This document shows, piece by piece, positions 62,901 to 64,000 of a DNA stretch of 64,000 nucleotides (the stretch's first letter is position 1; each line of letters starts with the position of its first letter). This DNA is from Primula veris (taxonomy: Eukaryota; Streptophyta; Magnoliopsida; Ericales; Primulaceae). A model generated the notes under the pieces. That model ran no database searches, was not told where the DNA came from, and saw nothing but the letters and a program-made list of their open reading frames with translations. The position numbers and the translations under genes were made by a program. The stretch is from assembly GCA_963682055.1 (NCBI GenBank), contig OY821746.1, forward strand, positions 15,489,992 to 15,553,991, written 5' to 3'.

Positions 62901-64000
62901 CAGCTAGCTTAGAACTGTGTGGCTTGTGTTAAATAAAATAAAATGTCATTTTTGTTGGAATTGTTTAGTGCCAGTGGTGTGTAAAGTGGTGTATGCCGTA
63001 TACATGCATATATATATTTAAAATTTGGAGTATATAAATTTTTGCATTTTGATTTAATTTGTGCCCTAGGTATCTTTTTGATTTCTTGTTAAATAATTTT
63101 TTAGTTCGAAAAAGTGGAGATGGCTGTTCAAAGAAGTAGAGATGCTTGTTATGCACTAAATAGAGACAATTATCCAGTTTAGGATATTTTATATATTATT
63201 TGCATTGTTACTTTGAGATATGAAGTACGTAAAGCAGAAACAGATTGGAGAAATGAGAGTTAAAATATCTTTTAAAATGTTAAAGGTAGCTAAAATATCT
63301 TTGCAAGAGCTTCACTAAAGTATAAGCTTCTTGAGCGTTAAAAGTCGTAAGCAAGCTTGAAGTTTTTTTCCCTAAATGAGAAGAAGCGAGCTTCTCAAAA
63401 CAGAAATTCCACTTAAAATTCAGAGTAAACTCTGTATCCGGCTTCATGTTGTAGGGTTTGATTATATCAATCTAATTGCTTAATGTGCTTCTATGTAGGC
63501 CCGCTCTTATCAAATGATGCGGATATGATCATACAATTGCTAAGAAAACTCTGCAGCCTCTTGGTTCTGATCCCAGGTCATTTGCATTCACTTCTTCTGT
63601 ACTCTGTTTTTTCCCCTTTTTAGCTACTGACTAAGAAACACGCTTGTGTTATTGTCTTCTATACATTGATCACGAGTTGAAGGCAATCATTTTCCCTGCT
63701 ATACTACTTTAATGTTCCTAATTTGTTTTAATACAAATACCTCTAACTTGTTCTACTGCTCTCTAACACCACATTCTGTATTTAAGGTAAGCCTGAACAA
63801 GGAGTCACTTCTATGCTGAGGAGCATCATAGCCGCCATAAATTCACAATCATGGTGAGTTTGGCCTTTGGAATTCAGTTATCTGATTTACCTGTAACAGA
63901 TTTTGTTTAAGGTTTCTAGACATCTGTTTAGGATGACAACCAAAATGAGGACGAGGATGTTATGTGGAATTGTCTCTTCGGCAGCAACCTTATCTCAACT
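26973..64000 (+). CDS. VPS35L: VPS35L / C16orf62-type retriever subunit, 20 exons visible, 3' end outside window
   Basis: Exons: 26973-27083, 29628-29837, 40114-40144, 40334-40518, 41247-41406, 41895-41991, 42507-42679, 43799-43953, 57982-58158, 58258-58347, 59149-59229, 60077-60220, 60361-60443, 61668-61809, 61926-62009, 62480-62638, 62724-62811, 63499-63576, 63787-63853, 63932-64000+. All join in phase. The protein starts [17 protein letters not shown]. Family landmarks are [62 protein letters not shown] and [12 protein letters not shown]. It is an all-helical VPS35-like solenoid. In animals VPS35L forms the retriever complex with VPS26C and VPS29 and recycles endosomal cargo; the plant homologue (At1g50730 type) is little studied. 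Introns 2 and 8 are swollen to about 10.3 and 14 kb by retrotransposons, yet no exon is damaged. The start was chosen as the first ATG giving the family N-terminus, spliced at CAG|GTCAAA. Confidence 0.88.
27268..27473. repeat. MITE-like foldback in VPS35L intron 1
   Basis: CTATTTTGGTACCCAACTTAT at the left is matched by ATAGGTTGGGTACCAATTTAG at the right in inverted orientation (18 of 21). Between them are more TACCAAT/TAGTACC motifs. Noncoding; no target duplication established. Confidence 0.5.
27560..27710. repeat. Dispersed intronic repeat, copy 1
   Basis: This stretch contains ATGTGTGTTGTGCT, TTTGGATGAGAAATTT, ATGTATTAAATGCCAA and CTTAGGCATATGTTTG. They recur around Copia element 1 (44720-44746 and 52270-52410), so the same sequence occurs in introns 1 and 8. 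Confidence 0.6.
29951..29955. repeat. Target-site duplication of the chromovirus-type Gypsy element
   Basis: TAAAT immediately left of the element is repeated immediately right of it at 39848-39852. Confidence 0.9.
29956..32349 (-). repeat. 3' LTR of the chromovirus-type element
   Basis: On the minus strand it reads TGTAATAACC…GGCGTGACA. It contains (AT)n and CT-rich tracts near its start, a 46-bp-scale tandem duplication (about 31564-31652) and the captured CCX fragment. It is nearly identical to 37455-39847. Confidence 0.95.
30998..31426 (-). pseudogene. Captured cation/calcium exchanger (CCX) fragment in the 3' LTR
   Basis: A 142-codon frame encodes, from about residue 27, [38 protein letters not shown], and [20 protein letters not shown]. 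The last contains the GNSxGD signature of the second alpha-repeat of Na+/Ca2+-exchanger-superfamily proteins. After GGNGVQ it jumps to a distal membrane segment and [20 protein letters not shown]. The family's CYAGPxFN segment and the next helices are missing, an internal deletion. It is on the same strand as gag-pol. The first 26 residues are unrelated to the family. A working transporter is not possible. Confidence 0.8.
32350..32361 (-). other. Polypurine tract of the chromovirus-type element
   Basis: The sense strand reads AACTTGTGGAGGA directly before the TGTAATAACC start of the 3' LTR, which suits plus-strand priming. It is short and only partly purine. Confidence 0.5.
32361..37241 (-). 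CDS. Gag-pol polyprotein of the chromovirus-type Gypsy element
   Basis: One open frame of 1626 codons. Gag core lies at about residues 120-300. Two CCHC knuckles follow ([14 protein letters not shown] near 376 and [14 protein letters not shown] near 397). Protease has [11 protein letters not shown] near 508. RT starts near 690 with the intact active-site motif [10 protein letters not shown] near 839. RNase H has [13 protein letters not shown] near 985. Integrase has the zinc-binding [20 protein letters not shown]…CLTCQ from about 1200 and a DDE core ([24 protein letters not shown]). The C-terminus (about 1560-1607, [16 protein letters not shown]) resembles a chromodomain. No stop or frameshift is seen, so the element may be autonomous. 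Confidence 0.95.
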   Translation of the reverse strand: MSVYYRERMVKARRGSRGGGGRASVQGESGRTVAREDALHVRGRQEAGQGGRARTRGAGARTPSRTGSRVVNETFPTPRQTGTGENVQSTLNTSGQINQEFRDAMQQMVRSVIGDMHSQQETRASAAIRQFQRMEPKVFKGEGDPLLAEEWIIDCERIFDIIELVEDDLKVKAAKFHLKEEAGRWWRNMEEVSKVGSVTWQAFKKMFLDEYFPQAAKDQKRREFMDLTQGNLSVDQYLHEFNKLSRYGTEFVATEDLKCRKFEEGLKLKLQGFVASQRLSNFSELVKTVRRVEWISEDRQRLLAGMRGNMGQASSSRGGYHSGGGAGYHQRQQPQFQERREISRFAPPVRRFPSSSALSSVRDMPTSSVETSGVARNVCYECGQAGHNFYKCPTLKCHRCGVMGHLVKDCPFRGASASSRVSNPSQAMAHIPPAGPRPLHVVRPSTDASSSRAIVPSRGGYRGRGRSVAPRSQSSNARVYALSQGSDVGEPSTVRGILLVNSTGARAMFDTGASRSFISYKFVVLLGLEIDQLDPSITVETPVGDLLVLDRVCRKCVVSIDDYPLEYDFILLDMLGFDIILGMDWLSHFHAIIDCYRRRVTLSTPAGETFYFSGDRTMSFFSLWPIENSLSCLLTSLSIEDGATPVVELPRIVCEFPDVFPDDLSGLPPVREVEFSIDLVPGTSPISVSPYRLAPAELKELKEQLNDLRKKEFIRPSVSPWGAPALFVPKKDGTMRMCIDYRKLNRVTIKNKYSLPRIDDLLDQLNGSKWFSKIDLRSGYHQLRVKEEDVQKTAFHTRYGHYEFLVMPFGLTNAPAAFMNLMNRVFHEYLDQFVIVFIDDILVYSPSEKTHCEHLRIVLQILRRHKLYAKYSKCEFWIPEVKFLGHVVSKDGVSVDPSKIEAVVEWEQPKNVFEIRSFLGLAGYYRRFVQDFSRLAAPLTRLTRKGVKFEWDAKCESAFQELKKRLTSTPILIIPEQGLGYMVYCDASKEGLGCVLMQLGKVVAYTSRQLKIHEKNYPTHDLELAAVVLALKCWRHYLYGERFEVFSDHKSLKYIFTQRDLNMRQRRWMEYLDQYDFDLQYHPGKANVVADALSRKTRCLLASLATNEWVMMRELNEFGLDFVDSGDRATLLTVTVQPTLVTKIIAAQCEDEASEDYRKRIHSNPGFDDWVISRDRGLRFQGRLFVPLGVRKEVLQESHHSKLVVHPGGNKMYHDLKRQFWWPGMKKDVADHVMRCLTCQQVKIEHQRPGGLLKPLEIPEWKWERITMDFVTGLPRSRSGFDAIWVIVDRLTKSAHFLGMRTTDNIEKLSRQYIKEIVRLHGVPVSIVSDRDPRFVSRFWESLQRSLGTKLSMSTAFHPQTDGQSERIIQILEDMLRACLLDFGGNWEPYIPLVEFSYNNSYQSSIQMAPFEALYGRPCRSPVCWSEVGETTLLGPDLVQDTTEKVKLIRQRLETARSRQKSYADRRRRALSFEVGDHVFLKISPRKGLMRFGKRGKLSPRYIGPFEILETVGEVAYRLALPPQLSRIHPVFHVSMLRKYEPDPSHVLDWSDVEVDEDVSYEIRPIRIIDHREQVLRNKSIRLVKVLWRHHGTEETTWEREREIRSKYPELFGNEGTFKISRTKIL
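37440..37451 (-). other. Primer-binding site, initiator tRNA-Met type
   Basis: TGGTATCAGAGC on the minus strand, three bases inside the 5' LTR end. This is the classical plant LTR-retrotransposon PBS. Confidence 0.92.
37455..39847 (-). repeat. 5' LTR of the chromovirus-type element
   Basis: A near-perfect copy of 29956-32349 in the same orientation. Differences seen include C/T at 30512/38011 (approximate), a change in CGATACC/CGGTACC, GATTGAAAAG/GATTCAAAAG, and T-run and AT-run lengths. Confidence 0.95.
38497..38925 (-). pseudogene. Captured CCX fragment in the 5' LTR
   Basis: The predicted protein is identical to that at 30998-31426. Because it sits in the LTR, the fragment was present in the parent element and was copied by reverse transcription. 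Confidence 0.8.
39848..39852. repeat. Right target-site duplication of the chromovirus-type element
   Basis: TAAAT, matching 29951-29955. Confidence 0.9.
44570..44720. repeat. Tandem duplication in VPS35L intron 8
   Basis: Two diverged copies share TTTCCATAAAAAAAAGAT and ACAAGTARTGCATG; the period is roughly 83 bp. They lie just left of Copia element 1. Confidence 0.6.
44747..45005 (+). repeat. 5' LTR of Copia element 1
   Basis: Contains CTATATAAAG at 44887-44896, a good TATA box, followed by a short leader (TCTTCATAGTTGG). A 13-bp duplication of the GTGATACATT region lies near the start. Confidence 0.85.
45006..46440 (+). other. Leader of Copia element 1
   Basis: About 1.4 kb without a convincing ORF between the 5' LTR and gag. 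No standard TGGTATCAGAGC primer site follows the LTR. A run of nine C at about 46147 is the only low-complexity feature. Confidence 0.5.
46441..47461 (+). pseudogene. Copia element 1 gag, broken
   Basis: It starts [20 protein letters not shown], the usual Copia gag entry, and stops at 46692. Gag sequence resumes in other frames and continues at 46841-47461. The C-terminal part is Arg-rich and carries a zinc-knuckle remnant [14 protein letters not shown], in which the usual His is Tyr. The protein is interrupted at least once. Confidence 0.8.
47672..48987 (+). pseudogene. Copia element 1 protease/integrase region, broken
   Basis: Pieces include [10 protein letters not shown] (pre-integrase), [12 protein letters not shown], and the integrase core with [16 protein letters not shown] and [10 protein letters not shown] holding the three acidic residues. 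In-frame TAA codons occur at about 48325 and 48625, and a frame change separates the pre-integrase part from the core. The usual H-x3-C-type zinc finger is only partly recognisable. Non-functional. Confidence 0.8.
48996..49814 (+). pseudogene. Copia element 1 linker between integrase and RT
   Basis: A Pro/Val-rich linker with three copies of an about 18-residue unit built on [16 protein letters not shown] (49213-49375). The end ([15 protein letters not shown]) is the start of the RT domain, and a frameshift near 49790 moves RT to another frame. Confidence 0.75.
49213..49375 (+). repeat. In-frame tandem repeat, about 54 bp x 3, in Copia element 1
   Basis: Units share CATGTTCCTGTCGAACATG and CGGGTTGTACCCACTGAGCA. 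The repeat keeps the reading frame. Confidence 0.85.
49790..51319 (+). pseudogene. Copia element 1 reverse transcriptase and RNase H
   Basis: RT begins around [16 protein letters not shown] and has an intact [10 protein letters not shown] active site at about 50296-50320. RNase H follows ([36 protein letters not shown]). A frameshift near 51020 moves the last part ([29 protein letters not shown]) to another frame, ending at 51319. Confidence 0.85.
51320..52023 (+). other. 3' noncoding region of Copia element 1
   Basis: No ORF. There are several loose repeats of CACCCTGTTGTGTGCAAG and GAGGGGAGCATCCTGA, and of TTTGTCCCACTGGGTTT…AAGGTTTT, typical of the 3' region of some Copia elements. A purine-rich tract (CACCCAATGGGGAG) precedes the LTR and may act as the PPT. 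Confidence 0.55.
52024..52269 (+). repeat. 3' LTR of Copia element 1
   Basis: 246 bp starting TGTTATGATACATT, with a TATA box CTATATAAAA at 52151. It lacks the 13-bp duplication of the 5' LTR. Confidence 0.85.
52270..52933. other. Intron DNA between the two Copia elements
   Basis: AT-rich. The left part matches the repeat at 27560-27710. The right part contains the first copy of a 145-bp duplication (52705 onward). Confidence 0.55.
52705..52994. repeat. 145-bp tandem duplication across the 5' edge of Copia element 2
   Basis: Copies at 52705-52849 and 52850-52994 are almost identical. Each holds flanking intron DNA plus the first about 60 bp of the Copia 2 LTR (TGATAATGTATCTTGTGATG), so the duplication arose after insertion. 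Confidence 0.9.
52934..53157 (+). repeat. 5' LTR of Copia element 2
   Basis: Contains TATAAATA at 53081-53088. It is followed directly by the primer-binding site TGGTATCAAGAGC at 53158, which has one extra A relative to the standard tRNA-iMet match. Confidence 0.9.
53240..54252 (+). pseudogene. Copia element 2 gag, frameshifted
   Basis: It starts [13 protein letters not shown], and [20 protein letters not shown] is the conserved gag entry. The frame breaks between about 53520 and 53600, and the body continues from about 53554 ([20 protein letters not shown] region). It ends with an intact zinc knuckle [14 protein letters not shown]. Confidence 0.85.
54230..55625 (+). pseudogene. Copia element 2 protease and integrase, frameshifted, with internal duplication
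   Basis: Protease shows [14 protein letters not shown] at about 54258. Pre-integrase and zinc-finger remnants (54650-54790, [16 protein letters not shown] and [14 protein letters not shown]) lead to the integrase core ([12 protein letters not shown] from about 54830). A 117-bp piece carrying the second catalytic Asp ([10 protein letters not shown]) is present twice in frame (54975-55091 and 55092-55211). The core ends [16 protein letters not shown]. Frames change near 54520 and 55550. Confidence 0.85.
54975..55211 (+). repeat. In-frame tandem duplication in the Copia element 2 integrase core
   Basis: Two copies, period 117 bp, the second with one extra CAA codon. Both contain TCTGTACAAACGGATTGGGG. 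Confidence 0.9.
56077..57514 (+). pseudogene. Copia element 2 reverse transcriptase and RNase H, broken
   Basis: RT begins [20 protein letters not shown] and has [15 protein letters not shown] after a stop at about 56449. The active site reads VYVDNIVIT, so the second Asp of the YVDD motif is Asn. Frameshifts occur near 56795 and 57090. RNase H ends in [20 protein letters not shown]…DIFTKPL, stopping at 57514. Confidence 0.88.
57558..57781 (+). repeat. 3' LTR of Copia element 2
   Basis: 224 bp. A purine-rich tract (GAGGGGGCG) lies just before it and serves as a plausible PPT. TATAAATA is at 57705-57712. TSD CTGTA follows at 57782. Confidence 0.9.
61311..61577. repeat. Direct repeat pair in VPS35L intron 13
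   Basis: A stretch of about 40 bp containing GTAAGTCATATCAGATGATT occurs at about 61311 and again at about 61537. Noncoding. Confidence 0.7.
62190..62405. repeat. Tandem duplication, about 108 bp, in VPS35L intron 15
   Basis: Two copies, from about 62190 and 62298, share CTTCTCTACAGATAACTA and TCAATTTCCTACTCCTT. Noncoding, between exons 15 and 16. Confidence 0.85.

Overview
This window is nuclear DNA from a flowering plant, most likely a eudicot. The evidence is two multi-exon genes with GT-AG introns, plant Ty3/Gypsy and Ty1/Copia elements, and a nuclear copy of plastid rps11. Nothing in it points to a more precise taxon. All exon boundaries were worked out by hand from splice sites, reading phase and remembered protein families, without alignment.

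Layout. (1) 1-9599 is a Ty3/Gypsy element of the Tat/Retand type on the minus strand. It has a 5' LTR (9086-9599), gag, and a pol that has lost protease and most of the reverse transcriptase but keeps two RNase H-like regions and integrase. Beyond pol lie two tandem arrays, both with an 86-bp period, and an intron-containing ORF on the opposite strand. (2) 11041-22794 (minus) is a complete 21-exon gene of about 887 codons for the plastid branching-enzyme-like protein SBE3/BE1/EMB2729. Its GH13 active site is degenerate. One intron carries a 1.39-kb Harbinger-like element with TAA target duplications and a plastid rps11 fragment inside. (3) 22838-26972 is intergenic and holds (CA)n and ACGAAA-rich repeats plus a long-inverted-repeat element (about 24859-26713) with two tandem arrays. 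(4) 26973 to the window end (plus) is the VPS35L (C16orf62-type retriever subunit) gene; 20 exons are visible and the gene runs off the right edge.

The VPS35L gene is stretched by retrotransposons. Intron 2 (about 10.3 kb) contains an apparently intact chromovirus-type Gypsy element (29956-39847, minus) with 5-bp TSDs and nearly identical 2.39-kb LTRs. Each LTR contains a captured, internally deleted fragment of a cation/calcium exchanger (CCX) gene. Intron 8 (about 14 kb) contains two decayed Copia elements (44747-52269 and 52934-57781). All flanking VPS35L exons still join in phase, so the gene may survive by splicing out these large introns.

The most notable objects are the exchanger fragment inside the chromovirus LTRs, the plastid-DNA-bearing Harbinger-like element, the pseudo-catalytic branching enzyme, and the RT-less Tat element with paired 86-bp arrays.
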